From the NCBI GenBank assembly GCA_016720545.1, contig JADKKK010000005.1, positions 1 through 64,000 on the forward strand: a DNA stretch of 64,000 bases, written 5' to 3'. Under the pieces are notes generated by a model, which saw only the letters and a list, made by a program, of their open reading frames with translations, did not search any database and was not told where the DNA came from. Made by a program: the position numbers and the translations under genes. Each line of letters starts with the position of its first letter. Position 1 is the stretch's first letter. This document shows positions 26,438 through 35,484 of the stretch, piece after piece. This stretch comes from Myxococcales bacterium (GTDB lineage: Bacteria > Myxococcota_A > Polyangia > Polyangiales > Polyangiaceae).

Positions 26438-26887
26438 TCAGCCGACCTTGATGTCGATCGCCTTCGGCTTGGCCTTCTCGGCCTTCGGGATGCGCACGTT
26501 CAGGAGGCCGTCTTTGAACTCGGCCGAGACGCGCCCGTCGTCGACGTTCTCGGGCAGCGTGAAGGTGCGGAGGAAGCTGCCGTAGGCGCGCTCGACGCGG
26601 TGCCAGCGCTTGCCCTTCTCCTCCTTCTCCTGCCGGCGCTCGCCCTCGATGCGGAGGACGCCAGCGTGGACCGAGACCTTCACGTTCTCCTTCGGGACGC
26701 CGGCGAGGTCGGCCTTGATGTGGAACTCGTCGGCGCTCTCGGCGACGTCGACCGTGGGCGCCCAGTCGAACGCCGTCATGGCGTCTTTGGCGTCGGACGG
26801 GCGCTGCGTGGGCGCGCCGAAGAAGCGGTTCAGTCGGGTGCTCATCTCTTCCAGCTCTTGAAACGGATCACGGCGTACGAGGCTCAT
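26438..26887 (-). CDS. Small heat-shock protein, HSP20 family
   Basis: This 149-residue protein starts at the ATG at 26887, with a strong AGGAGG upstream. It opens MSLVRRDPFQELEEM and contains a complete alpha-crystallin domain (about 45-140) including ADLAGVPKENVKV, FLRTFTLPENVD and DGLLNVRIPKAEK. It is an ATP-independent holdase against aggregation. No HrcA/CIRCE-like inverted repeat was seen in the 158 bp upstream. Confidence 0.95.
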   Translation of the reverse strand: MSLVRRDPFQELEEMSTRLNRFFGAPTQRPSDAKDAMTAFDWAPTVDVAESADEFHIKADLAGVPKENVKVSVHAGVLRIEGERRQEKEEKGKRWHRVERAYGSFLRTFTLPENVDDGRVSAEFKDGLLNVRIPKAEKAKPKAIDIKVG

Positions 26888-27045
26888 GGGGCCCTCCTGA
26901 CGGTGCTTGGTGGGTTCGACCGAGGTGCCCGCGCGCCCCCGTATTGGCGCGCGCCGGCTCCGTCGCGTCTCTTCCTCGCCGCCCAGAATGTGCACGGTCG
27001 TATGGCGTCGCAAGGCGCCTCACTGCACTTTCTACGGCGCGTGCG

Positions 27046-27873
27046 TCACCTCGGCAGGCCGAGCTCCTCGCGCAGCTCGGGGGTGAAGGCGCCGTCCACG
27101 CGGAGCGAGTAGCGGAAGTACGGGTCGGGCAGCACGCCGTGGTAGTCGGCGTCGTTGAACCAGTAGGCGCTGCTCTCGACCACGCGCTCGGTCTGCTCCT
27201 CGTCGTCCCACAGGAAGAGCCGCTTGCCGCGGCCGCCGCGGGCGCACGACATGGGCGACAGCATGACGAACGTGTCGGGCGCGCGGCCCGCCGCGGGGTC
27301 GCGATCGCGGTGCACCGTGCCGTGCTGGTTCGCCGAGAGCCCGAGCACCTTCACGCTCCCGATCGAGGCGAGCGGCAGCGCGCGTACGAGCGCGACGGTG
27401 CGTGGAAAGTACACGAGCGCGTCGCGCGTGAAGGCCTTGCCTTCAGGGAGCGCCGCCTCGTCCCAGGTGCCGCCGGGCATGAGCTCGAGGTAGGTGGACC
27501 ACGGAAAGTACACGCCGTAACGGAACTCGAGGTAGCGGGCCTGTCGCCGGCTCAGGGGAAAGTCGCGCTCTTCGCCGAAGGTGTAGTCTGCACGTTCGTC
27601 GGGGTCGAGCAGGTGTGGGGTGTCGGAGAGCGACGCGAAGAGGATGAACTCGTCCCGGCTCATCGCGGCGATCGCTTGCCCGTAGTCGACGTACGGGTCG
27701 TCGGCGAGGTGCGCGGGCACGATGCCCATGCTCTTGTGGCTCCCTCCGGTCACGAAGGTCGAGACGCGCGCGAGGCCGAGGCACACCTCGAGGTCGAGCG
27801 CCGCGAGCGCGGCCTGATCGACGAACGGAGCGAGGTCGACGTACGGCTTTCCCAGGATGCCAACGAGCGCCAT
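27046..27873 (-). CDS. Putative 2OG-Fe(II) oxygenase-like protein
   Basis: This is a 275-residue protein from the ATG at 27873. No family is recognised at once, but the C-terminal half has H188-x-D190 (TVHRDRD), H245 (DADYHGVLPDP) and a following Arg (RYSLRV), the spacing of a double-stranded beta-helix 2OG-Fe(II) oxygenase. The N-terminal half is helical and aromatic-rich. It is divergent from panE with about 90 bp between, which holds both promoters. Function is not known. Confidence 0.65.
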   Translation of the reverse strand: MALVGILGKPYVDLAPFVDQAALAALDLEVCLGLARVSTFVTGGSHKSMGIVPAHLADDPYVDYGQAIAAMSRDEFILFASLSDTPHLLDPDERADYTFGEERDFPLSRRQARYLEFRYGVYFPWSTYLELMPGGTWDEAALPEGKAFTRDALVYFPRTVALVRALPLASIGSVKVLGLSANQHGTVHRDRDPAAGRAPDTFVMLSPMSCARGGRGKRLFLWDDEEQTERVVESSAYWFNDADYHGVLPDPYFRYSLRVDGAFTPELREELGLPR

Positions 27874-27964
27874 GAGGCGAGGCAACCAGGGGTCGCCGCG
27901 CGTGTCGAGCGGCTTCGCGCGCGCCGCGGCGAAGTTCGCGCGGACTTGGCGTAGTATCGCGACG

Positions 27965-29026
27965 ATGAGCGGACCACGCTTCCTCGTGATGGGCGCCGGC
28001 GGCCTCGGAGGGCTCGTGACGGCCCACCTCCTCGAGACCGGGCAAGACGTCGTGTGCGTGACGACCAACGACGCGATCGCTTCGGCGGTGGCGGCCTCGG
28101 GCTTTCGCGTCCGCGGCGACGACGTCGAGCGCGCCGTGCCTGGCGTCATCGCGCGGAGCGTGCCGGAGGGCCCGTTCGACTTCGTCATCCTCGCGGTGCA
28201 GCCCCCGCAGGTCGAGGAGGCCGCGCGTCAGGCGATGGGCGCGCTCGCCCCCAGCGGCAAGATGGTGTGCCTGCAGAACGGCCTCTGCGAGCCGCGCGTC
28301 GAGGCCGTGCTCGGCGAGGGCGGCCGCGACCGCGTGTACGGCGCGGTCGTCGCGTGGGGTGGCGCGATGCCCGAGCCCGGCGTGTACGATCGCACCGCGA
28401 ACGGGGGCTTCACGATCGGGCGCTACGACGGGCGCCCGCTCGACGCCGACGGGCGCGACCTCGCCCAGGCGCTCGAGGCCATCGGCCCGGTGGAGGTGAC
28501 GCAGAACCTTCGGGGCAAGCGCTTCAGCAAGCTCGCCATCAACTGCGCCATCTCGTCGATCGGCACGCTCGCGGGCGAGCGCCTCGGCCCGCTCATGCAG
28601 CACCGCTTCATCCGCCGCCTCGCCCTCGAGATCATGACCGAGACCGTGGAGGTCGCGCGCCGTGAGGGCGTCGCGCTCGAGAAGGTGTCGGGCACGATCG
28701 ACCTCGAGTGGATCGCGCTCACCCCCGAGGAGCGCGAGGCCGTCGGATCGAGCGGGCTCTTCGCGAAGCACGGGCTGCTGCTCGCTGTGGGGTTCCGCTA
28801 CCGGCGAATGCGCAGCTCGATGCTCCAAGCGATCGAGCGAGGTCGCGCCCCCGCGGTCGACTTCCTGAACGGCGAGGTCGTCGCGCTCGGCGAGCGTCAC
28901 GGGGTGCCCACCCCGGTGAACCGCGCGGTGCTCGACGAGGTCTGGCGGCTGGCGCGCGGCGAGTCGACCGCCGGCCTCCAGCTCGTGCGCAAGGTGTTCG
29001 ACGCCACCGGCCCCCATGGTGCCTAA
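27965..29026 (+). CDS. panE: Ketopantoate reductase (PanE/ApbA family)
   Basis: This 353-residue protein starts at the ATG at 27965. The N-terminal Rossmann fold has VMGAGGLGG (about 6-14) and FVILAVQPPQ. The conserved catalytic Lys region is in KRFSKLAINC, and the C-terminal helical domain carries SSMLQAIERGRAPAVDFLNGE (S/M/D/E motif). The enzyme reduces 2-dehydropantoate to pantoate with NADPH in CoA biosynthesis. The family also includes paralogues with other substrates, and no other pan gene is nearby. Confidence 0.88.
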   Translation: MSGPRFLVMGAGGLGGLVTAHLLETGQDVVCVTTNDAIASAVAASGFRVRGDDVERAVPGVIARSVPEGPFDFVILAVQPPQVEEAARQAMGALAPSGKMVCLQNGLCEPRVEAVLGEGGRDRVYGAVVAWGGAMPEPGVYDRTANGGFTIGRYDGRPLDADGRDLAQALEAIGPVEVTQNLRGKRFSKLAINCAISSIGTLAGERLGPLMQHRFIRRLALEIMTETVEVARREGVALEKVSGTIDLEWIALTPEEREAVGSSGLFAKHGLLLAVGFRYRRMRSSMLQAIERGRAPAVDFLNGEVVALGERHGVPTPVNRAVLDEVWRLARGESTAGLQLVRKVFDATGPHGA

Positions 29027-29052
29027 AAGTGTCATGATTCCGAATGGTTGCG

Positions 29053-29646
29053 CTAGCTCTTTGGGCACGAGGTGCCGGCCGGCGCGCACGCCCTGCGGCA
29101 CGCCGTGAGGCCGACCGTGCAGCGCGCGATCGCCTCTTGGGGGCGGTGCGCGCAGCCCTTCGTGCAGGCCGACGCGTCGACGCGCGCGGGCGCCTCGCCC
29201 GGCCTCGGCGCGGAGGGCTTGCCGTATTTTTTCTGGAGCGCCTCGCCCACCGAGCCGGGCTTCACGGCCGGGGCGTAGCTGGCCGCCTCGCGCGCCGTGC
29301 GTGGGAAGCCGTTCCAGAACCACTCCGCGTGCATCGTCGAGTCGAGGTCGGTCACGCAGCGCGAGAACTTGAGCTCCTCGAGCGACGCGAGCTCCTCGGC
29401 GTCCGACGGCGCGCCGGCGTTCGCGATCGCGCGCTCTTCCGTCTCCTTGCAGCACTGGAGGCATGACTTGACCTTGGCCCTCTCGGTGGCCTGCTTCACG
29501 CACGCGGCGAAGTACTGCTCACACTTCGGCGCGCAGCTCACGCTGGCCTCGGCCTCCGGCAGGCCGCCGCGCTCGGAGGCGAGCGACGCCCAGAGCGTGC
29601 CTACGAAGGCCGCGACGAAGGCCGCGCGCACGGGGGCGCGGCTCAC
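29053..29646 (-). CDS. Cys-rich exported protein
   Basis: This is a 197-residue protein. The GTG at 29646 overlaps the upstream stop by 4 nt. The N-terminus is a signal peptide (VGTLWASLASE region). The mature part has about 13 Cys in CxxxC, CxxCC and CxxxCAP patterns, which suggests disulfides or metal binding outside the cytoplasm. No family is recognised. It is coupled to the membrane-anchored protein upstream. Confidence 0.72.
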   Translation of the reverse strand: MSRAPVRAAFVAAFVGTLWASLASERGGLPEAEASVSCAPKCEQYFAACVKQATERAKVKSCLQCCKETEERAIANAGAPSDAEELASLEELKFSRCVTDLDSTMHAEWFWNGFPRTAREAASYAPAVKPGSVGEALQKKYGKPSAPRPGEAPARVDASACTKGCAHRPQEAIARCTVGLTACRRACAPAGTSCPKS

Positions 29647-30701
29647 GGCTGCACCTCCCCGTTCGCGTCCGCGACGACCTTCCCGTTCGCGTGGAACGCT
29701 GCCGCGCCGCGGGGCGGCGTCGTCTCCGTGACCGCGAAGACCGTGCGCTCCCCCTCGCGCCTCACCGCGACCAACACGTGCAGATCGGCGCGAAAGTAAG
29801 CGCGCAGCACCTGCTCGCGGGCCCCCGGGGTGAAGCGCTGGAAGCCCGCGTCTTGGAGGGCGCGGTCGTAGTGCGCGGTGACGTCGGCGACGGGCGCGCG
29901 CGTGTCGTAGAAGCGGGTCGCGTGAGGCGTGCCGTCGACCTCGGCGACGAGCCAGCGCCGCGCGCCGGGTGGGCGAGGCGCGCGCCCTTCGGAGCCGTCG
30001 TCCTCGCCGCCTGCGCCGATCTTCTTCAGGTCGAAGTGCGCGTCGGTCCACGCGAGCGTGAGCGCGGTCGTCGCGCCGTCGGTCGCGCGCCGCGCGTAGA
30101 CGTAGCGCACGCGGCCGAGGTCGCCGAGGTCCTGAGACGCCGCGAACGCCTTCAGCGCGGACGGGAGCGGGCGTCGCGCGCCGTCCACGAGGCACACCAC
30201 CACGCCCTCGCGCTCGGTCTCGTTGCGCACGATCCCGCGGGTGAACGAGGCGGGCAGCTCGTACGGGAGGCCGCCCGCGGTGCCACGGGCGGGCACCGCG
30301 GCGAACAGGTCGGAGAGCGCGCCGGGGCGCTCGCGGCAGGCGCGCTCCACCGTGTCGAGCGCCTCGTGGACGGTGCGCGAGGTCGCGCTCTCCGCGACGT
30401 GGAAGGCCTGGCCGTTGAGCCTCACCGTCGCGCCGCCGGGGTCGCCTCGCTCCGCCGCGAGCGCGCCGAGCTCACGACCGAGCGAGAGCGCGGCGCCGCC
30501 GGCCTCGGCGTGGGCCGCGCGCGCGCCGATCGCCCCGAGGGCGAGCGCGGCGACCGCCGCGTAGGCGCCGAGGCGGAGCGCGCCGGGGACGCGGTGACCG
30601 TGGGCCACGCGGGGTTCGGGTGCGCCGCCGGCGGCGAGCGAGCGCCGGGAGCGAAAGTTGCGAAGTGCCTGGAGGGCGAGGACAGGGAGGAGGGGATGCA
30701 C
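29643..30701 (-). CDS. Hypothetical membrane-anchored protein
   Basis: This 352-residue protein starts at the GTG at 30701, with AAAGGAG seven bases upstream. One membrane helix (LGAYAAVAALALGAIGA) lies at about residues 45-62. The remainder is predicted extracytoplasmic, with a beta-rich pattern and no catalytic motif I can name. The second half has LTLAWTDAHFDLKKI and a small ADVTAHYDRALQDAGF unit. It is coupled to the Cys-rich gene downstream and divergent from the esterase gene. Confidence 0.68.
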   Translation of the reverse strand: MHPLLPVLALQALRNFRSRRSLAAGGAPEPRVAHGHRVPGALRLGAYAAVAALALGAIGARAAHAEAGGAALSLGRELGALAAERGDPGGATVRLNGQAFHVAESATSRTVHEALDTVERACRERPGALSDLFAAVPARGTAGGLPYELPASFTRGIVRNETEREGVVVCLVDGARRPLPSALKAFAASQDLGDLGRVRYVYARRATDGATTALTLAWTDAHFDLKKIGAGGEDDGSEGRAPRPPGARRWLVAEVDGTPHATRFYDTRAPVADVTAHYDRALQDAGFQRFTPGAREQVLRAYFRADLHVLVAVRREGERTVFAVTETTPPRGAAAFHANGKVVADANGEVQP

Positions 30702-30844
30702 GGAGGCTCCTTTCGAGGCGTGCCCCCCTCTCGGCAGCCGTGGCCGGAGTGTTGCGGCAGAACGACGCGAACCGCGAACACGCGAAGGACGTGGCCGCCG
30801 ACGGCCGCTTGCGTGGGCGCGTGAAGGCCGCGACACTGGGGGGC

Positions 30845-31870
30845 ATGGTCCCCGCCACGAGGCTGCTCGCGCTCGCCGCCGTGGTGACGCTCGCGGGCGC
30901 CCCCTCCGCGTGTCTCTCGCGCGCCGAGCCGTGCGCGGGCGTCGCGGTTCGGCCCGGCGACAGCCTCGAGTGTCCAGTGCCCGAGTGGGTCGACCGGGGC
31001 TTCGATCTCGAGGTGCCCGCCGGGTGGGACGGTCGCTCGCCGCTCCCGATTCTCTTTGCATTTCATGGAGGTGGGGGCAATCGCCGCTCGGCCGCCAGCG
31101 TGACCTGCCCCGACGGGAAGCTCGACGCGCCCGAGTGCCTCTCGGCCGTCGCGAAGGCGGCGGGCTTCGCGCTGGTGCGCGCCGACGGCACCGGCTCGCG
31201 GCCCGCGCGAAACGTGCGCACGTGGAACGCCGGCGGCGGCGTGGGGCCGTGGAACTGCACGAGCGGCGGGGCCTGCGCCTCGGGGGTCGACGACGTGCGC
31301 TTCTTCGACGATCTGCTGGCCGAGGTGGGCCGCGTCGTGCCCGTCGACCCAAAGCGTGTACACCTCACGGGTCTCTCGAACGGGGCCGCGATAAGCCACA
31401 GGCTCGCCTGCGAGCGGCCGGCGCGGGTCGCGTCGATCGTGACCCTCGGCGGCGCGAACCAGCACGTGGCGGCGGGCGGCGTGTGCGCCGGCGCGGTCCC
31501 CGTGCTCCACATCCACGGCACCGAAGATCCCTGCTGGGCCTACGAGACCAGCGGGCGGTCGTGCCTCAGCGAGGACGGCGAGAAGGTCGGCGTGGCGCCC
31601 TCGATGGAGGGGTGGCGGCTGCGCAACGGGTGCGAGGCCGGGACCGACGAGGCGCCGCTGCCCGATCGCGATCCGGCCGACGGCACCCGGTCGGTGCGCG
31701 TGCGGTGGCGGGGCTGCGCGGCGGCGACCGAGCACATCCGCGTCACGGGCGGCGGCCACACCTGGCCGAGCGGCCACGGCTACCTGGGCGAGGACCGGAT
31801 AGGCCGGGTCACGCGCGACTTCGGCAACGAGATCCTCGTGGAGTTCCTCCGTGCACACCCGAAGCCTTGA
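30845..31870 (+). CDS. PHB-depolymerase-family esterase (LpqC-like), exported
   Basis: This 341-residue protein starts at the ATG at 30845 and has a signal peptide. The alpha/beta-hydrolase triad is visible: nucleophile elbow GLSNG, Asp in HGTEDPCW, and His in TGGGHTWPSG. The oxyanion segment FAFHGGGGN is also present. It resembles feruloyl esterases and LpqC-type PHB depolymerases that cleave polyesters or plant-wall esters. Many Cys suggest disulfide bonding outside the cell. Its end overlaps the next gene's start by 20 nt. Confidence 0.87.
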   Translation: MVPATRLLALAAVVTLAGAPSACLSRAEPCAGVAVRPGDSLECPVPEWVDRGFDLEVPAGWDGRSPLPILFAFHGGGGNRRSAASVTCPDGKLDAPECLSAVAKAAGFALVRADGTGSRPARNVRTWNAGGGVGPWNCTSGGACASGVDDVRFFDDLLAEVGRVVPVDPKRVHLTGLSNGAAISHRLACERPARVASIVTLGGANQHVAAGGVCAGAVPVLHIHGTEDPCWAYETSGRSCLSEDGEKVGVAPSMEGWRLRNGCEAGTDEAPLPDRDPADGTRSVRVRWRGCAAATEHIRVTGGGHTWPSGHGYLGEDRIGRVTRDFGNEILVEFLRAHPKP

Positions 31871-32525
31871 GCCCTTCGCGCGAGGTCTGCTCTGCGCCTC
31901 TGCGGCGGCGCTCGCGCTCGCGACGGCGCTCGGCACGACGGCGTGCGGGACGCTCGCCACGCACCAGGGCACGGCGCCGGTCGCGCCGGGCGAGTGGCAA
32001 GTGGCGGCCTCGGCGGGCGTGCTCGGGCTCGTCGACACCGAGCAGAAGACCAAGGCCCCGGGCGCCGACGTGCAGCTCGCGCTCCGCCGGGGGCTCGCCC
32101 CGAACCTCGACGCAGGGCTGAAGCTGTCGCCCTTCGGCCTCGACGCGCTCCTGAAGTGGCGAGCGCTCTCGGGGAGCTGGCCGGTCGCGGTCGCGCCTTC
32201 GTTGGGAGTCGCGCGGACGCCCCGCACCGGGCTCACCACGAACGCCTTCTTCACCTGGGCCCACCTGCCGATCATCTTCGGCCACGCCGTGAGCGAGAAG
32301 GTGTCCATCAACGTCGGCCCGCACCTCATCTACGGGTACTACCTTCCGGCCGTCGGCGATCCTGCGCACGGGCTTTCGCTGGGCGGGTTCGTGAACCTCG
32401 AGTGGCGCGTCGCGGCGCGCGCGCGGCTCGTGCCCGAAATAGGCGTGTTTCGCACGCTGTCGGGCGAAGTGCCGATTACGGGGTGGATGGCCTACGTGGG
32501 GCCTGGGGTGCTCGTCGACCTCTGA
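31851..32525 (+). CDS. Outer-membrane beta-barrel-like lipoprotein
   Basis: This 224-residue protein has a GTG start that overlaps the esterase gene's end. A signal peptide ends in LGTTACG (lipobox). The mature part alternates hydrophobic and polar residues in strands with Gly/aromatic turns and ends in a hydrophobic residue, which suggests a small barrel. Function is unknown. Confidence 0.7.
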   Translation: MHTRSLEPFARGLLCASAAALALATALGTTACGTLATHQGTAPVAPGEWQVAASAGVLGLVDTEQKTKAPGADVQLALRRGLAPNLDAGLKLSPFGLDALLKWRALSGSWPVAVAPSLGVARTPRTGLTTNAFFTWAHLPIIFGHAVSEKVSINVGPHLIYGYYLPAVGDPAHGLSLGGFVNLEWRVAARARLVPEIGVFRTLSGEVPITGWMAYVGPGVLVDL

Positions 32526-32538
32526 AGGCGCGAACAGC

Positions 32539-33111
32539 TTACTTGGCGACCTCGTCGCGCACGTACTCGGCGAGGCCCGCGATCGAGCCCTCTCGTGGCG
32601 CGTCGTTGCACAGGGTCTCCGCGCGCTCGCCGTGGAGCGTGAGCTTCCAGCCGAAGCCCCCGGTGGCCTGGGAGGGGTGCGGGTTGTCGATCACCCGATC
32701 GGCGTAGCGCGCGTTCGCGTGGCCGGCGCGGCCCGAGAGCGCGGGGGTGGTCTTCTCGAGCTCTCGTGCGATCGAGCCCGCGGCGCCGGGCGTGGGGCGC
32801 TCACGTCCCGGAAGCGCGGCGAGCTCGCGCGTGGCGCCTGGGGTGGTGTTAGCGCCGCCGCGGAGCCCCGTGCGCTCGCAGTCATGGCTCGCGTAGTCGA
32901 GAGAGGAGGCGCGGATCGCCTGATTGGCCTCGAGCTTCTCCGAATAGGCCCGCGCGAGCATCATCCCCACACCGAGCAGCGCGACGAGCACAGGGATGAC
33001 CACGGCCGCCTCGACCAACGCCGCCCCGCGTCCGCGGCGCACGGTGCGCTGTCGAAGGCGCGCCTCGATGGCATGAAGTCCGGGGCCTGAAGAGAGGATT
33101 CGTGGGCTCAT
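32539..33111 (-). CDS. TadE-like pilus assembly protein
   Basis: This is a 190-residue protein from the ATG at 33111. A TTG at 33147, adjacent to the upstream TGA, is an alternative. Near the N-terminus RRGRGAALVEAAVVIPVLVALLGVG matches the TadE/TadG motif: a short Arg-rich part, a Gly cleavage site, Glu at +5, then one hydrophobic helix. The rest is extracytoplasmic. TadE-type pseudopilins prime or tip Flp-type pili. It is the last gene of the four-gene operon read leftward from 35234. Confidence 0.82.
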   Translation of the reverse strand: MSPRILSSGPGLHAIEARLRQRTVRRGRGAALVEAAVVIPVLVALLGVGMMLARAYSEKLEANQAIRASSLDYASHDCERTGLRGGANTTPGATRELAALPGRERPTPGAAGSIARELEKTTPALSGRAGHANARYADRVIDNPHPSQATGGFGWKLTLHGERAETLCNDAPREGSIAGLAEYVRDEVAK

Positions 33112-33147
33112 GGTCTGCTCTGTGGGGATGGTGGCTGTAGAGTGCAA

Positions 33148-34509
33148 TCAATGGAGGAGTCGCCCGTGGGCGTCGCCGAGCGCGCCCGCGAGGAAGGCGC
33201 TGCCGTGTCGCAGGCGGCCTGCGTCCGGCGCCTCGCCGGGGGAGCCAAAGCGCCCCGGGTGGCGGGCGGCGAGGGCGAAGAGCTCGCGCACTCCGAAGCC
33301 TGCGCGCGGCGCGGACACGGGCCGGAGGCGCGCGCGCCACTTCATGTTGAACGTGGCCTGGCTGTCCTCGGCGGCGCCGTTGCACGCGCTCGCTGTCCAC
33401 GCTCCTCGGCAGTCGTAGAAGAACTCGGCCTGCGCGAAGAACGGGCCCGGCTCGGCGCGCTCCTCACGGAGTCGCCTCGACTCGGGGATTCCCGTCTTCG
33501 TGCCTTGGCCGAGCGCCACCTTGCTCGTGGCGTGGCCGTCGTCGTACGCCCCCGGGAGCGCCATACCCCACACTTGCAGGTAGTCGGAGCCGTTCTTCGC
33601 GGGCTTCACCATACGCTTCCAGCCGAGGGCGCGGGTCTCCCAGGGGTGGCCGTCGCAGTAGCCGCCGGCGTCGGTGAACGCGCCCGCCACCCACCCGAGG
33701 ACCGCGCCGAGGGCCGGGGGGAAGTAGTCGGTGATGTGGTCTTGGGCCAGCCCGCAGAGGCGCTTGTTCTCTTCGTTCACGACCGGCAGGCCGAGCTTCG
33801 GATCGTCGCCCGAGTCGTTGCCTTCGGCGCCTCGGCGCTCGGCCTCGCACCCGAGCGCGGCGAGCTTGTCGTCGGACCCGTCGGCCAGGCCGTCCATGGG
33901 AGAGTCGAACGCGAGCCCCGGCACGTGCGACGGGCCCACCGCGATGGCGCCGGCCTTGTAGGTCGCGCCCACGCCCGCGGCGGCGGTGGAGGCGTACCAC
34001 GGGTAGGCGACCGCGGCGGCGGTCTCGACGCCGGAGACCAGCGGCAGGGCCACGTTGACCACGCTCTGCTCGTAGGTGATTCGCGCGTTCACGATCGCCG
34101 TGTAGGCGGCCGTCGCCGTGCCGAGCAGCGGCGCGCAGACCGCGCTCGTGACCCACACCGCCGCGCACGCGGTGAGCAGCGCGATCGCCAGCACGAGCAG
34201 GTCCTTCAGCACGGAGAGCACGAGCCAGATGAGCGCGATGACCTTCATGACCACGTTGAGCGCGGCGATGAGGTTCATGCCGCGGGCGTGCACGACGGCG
34301 GAGGCGTACACCTCGTGGTCGGCGGCCTCTTGCATGCGGTGGCGGAAGAGGATGGCGTCGCCGAGGCCCTTCATCGACCACATGGCGCCGATGAGGAGGC
34401 AGGCGAAGAAGAGGCCCATGACCATGATCGCGCCGCGCTCGTCCGCAAGCAGACCGGCGCCCGACGATTGCGTGCAGTGTGCATGTGAGTGACGCGCGTC
34501 CGAGGTCAT
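33148..34509 (-). CDS. TadG-like Flp pilus-associated protein
   Basis: This 453-residue protein starts at the ATG at 34509 with AAGGAG upstream; it overlaps the preceding stop by 4 nt (ATGA). The N-terminus LLADERGAIMVMGLFFACLLIG is the TadG-type leader (ERG then a hydrophobic helix). A second long hydrophobic stretch (about 85-135) follows, then a large extracytoplasmic part with Cys and Trp. No von Willebrand domain is evident, unlike classical TadG. Confidence 0.78.
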   Translation of the reverse strand: MTSDARHSHAHCTQSSGAGLLADERGAIMVMGLFFACLLIGAMWSMKGLGDAILFRHRMQEAADHEVYASAVVHARGMNLIAALNVVMKVIALIWLVLSVLKDLLVLAIALLTACAAVWVTSAVCAPLLGTATAAYTAIVNARITYEQSVVNVALPLVSGVETAAAVAYPWYASTAAAGVGATYKAGAIAVGPSHVPGLAFDSPMDGLADGSDDKLAALGCEAERRGAEGNDSGDDPKLGLPVVNEENKRLCGLAQDHITDYFPPALGAVLGWVAGAFTDAGGYCDGHPWETRALGWKRMVKPAKNGSDYLQVWGMALPGAYDDGHATSKVALGQGTKTGIPESRRLREERAEPGPFFAQAEFFYDCRGAWTASACNGAAEDSQATFNMKWRARLRPVSAPRAGFGVRELFALAARHPGRFGSPGEAPDAGRLRHGSAFLAGALGDAHGRLLH

Positions 34510-35006
34510 CGCGAGGCTCCTTCCGGCTCTTCGTAGCGGGCGCCCTGGTGGGGCATGGTGGCCGTCGCGCGCAGGAGCTTGCGGGGGCCCCGGCAGAGCA
34601 CGCGCCCCATCATGGGCACGGCGCACGCGACGCTGGCTGTCACCGTGACGGTCACCGGCCCGCTGGGATCCGCGTCGCTCGAGGCGTCGGCGACGTCGAC
34701 CACGACGTCGTCGAACGAGCGCGCCGCGATCCACGGCGCGAGCGCCATGTCGGCCGCGCGCTGGGGCAGGGCCGCGTCGCCCGGTCGAGCGCCGGGGTTG
34801 TTGGCGTGGACGTTCGAGCTCACGGCCGCCGTGCGGGCGGCGCACACCGCGGCGTGGCCGAGGAGGAGCTTGGCCGTCTGGAGCTTCGTGAGCTGCAAGA
34901 ACGCGAACGAGGTCGCGAGCAGCGGCACCACGGCGATGACGAACTCGGCCAGCGCGGCGCCACGCCCACGTGCGCGCCTGCGTCGCAGCAGCGATCGCGT
35001 GCTCAT
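34506..35006 (-). CDS. TadE-like minor pilin
   Basis: This 166-residue protein has its ATG directly after the TAG of the small pilin-like gene. The leader RGRGAALAEFVIAVVPLLATS has the Gly cleavage site and Glu at +5 typical of TadE proteins. The remainder is extracytoplasmic with three Cys. It is the second gene of the pilin-like operon. Confidence 0.82.
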   Translation of the reverse strand: MSTRSLLRRRRARGRGAALAEFVIAVVPLLATSFAFLQLTKLQTAKLLLGHAAVCAARTAAVSSNVHANNPGARPGDAALPQRAADMALAPWIAARSFDDVVVDVADASSDADPSGPVTVTVTASVACAVPMMGRVLCRGPRKLLRATATMPHQGARYEEPEGASR

Positions 35007-35234
35007 CTAGAAGTGCCCGCGCGCGGAGGAGGCTTGCGCGACCTTGGGGCGGATGGCCTTCAGCGCACCGGCCGCGAGGAGCGCCCCCGTGGCGAGCGCG
35101 AAGGCGCACTCCATGGTGGAGACGCCGCGTGGGCGCCCCTCACGGCGCGTGGGCGGGGGCTCCGGCGCCTCCGGCGTGGACTTGCGCGCGGGCGCGGGCG
35201 TGGACGTGTGTGGCTCGGGCTGGCAGGGGCTCAT
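35007..35234 (-). CDS. Small Flp-pilin-like protein (DUF4244-like)
   Basis: This 75-residue protein starts at the ATG at 35234. A Pro/Thr-rich N-terminal part precedes RGVSTMECAFALATGALLAAGAL. That matches the small pilin pattern: Gly, four residues, Glu, then a hydrophobic helix, here with Cys where Tyr is usual. It is probably the major or accessory pilin of the operon. The start is uncertain; a longer frame exists but lacks support. Confidence 0.6.
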   Translation of the reverse strand: MSPCQPEPHTSTPAPARKSTPEAPEPPPTRREGRPRGVSTMECAFALATGALLAAGALKAIRPKVAQASSARGHF

Positions 35235-35380
35235 GGCGTCGACCTCGCTGCCCTCTCGGCAGGGAGAGCCGAGGTGTTGCGTGGGTCGACGCGCGGCCGT
35301 GAGATTTGCCGCGAGCGCGCCTCGCGCGGGTCGCACCGCGCCGTGAAGGTCGCCGTGAAGGTGCGACGAGAGCCGGAAGA

Positions 35381-35484
35381 GCCCGCCGCCCCGGCGGGCT
35401 TCGCGCACCACCACCGTGTGCTCTCCCTGCCCCGGGCTTCAGCCCGCGGGCACGAACCGGGATTTGTGCCTAAGACTCCTTAGG
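35381..35484 (-). terminator. Cluster of three hairpins after the zinc-ribbon membrane gene
   Basis: Downstream of the gene ending at 35480 (read leftward) are CCTAAG/CTTAGG (35469-35484, spanning the stop codon), CGGGCT/AGCCCG (35433-35446) and a perfect 8-bp stem GCCCGCCG/CGGCGGGC (35381-35399). The last is followed on the minus strand by a weak T/C run. They may end that transcript before the pilin-like operon. Confidence 0.4.
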
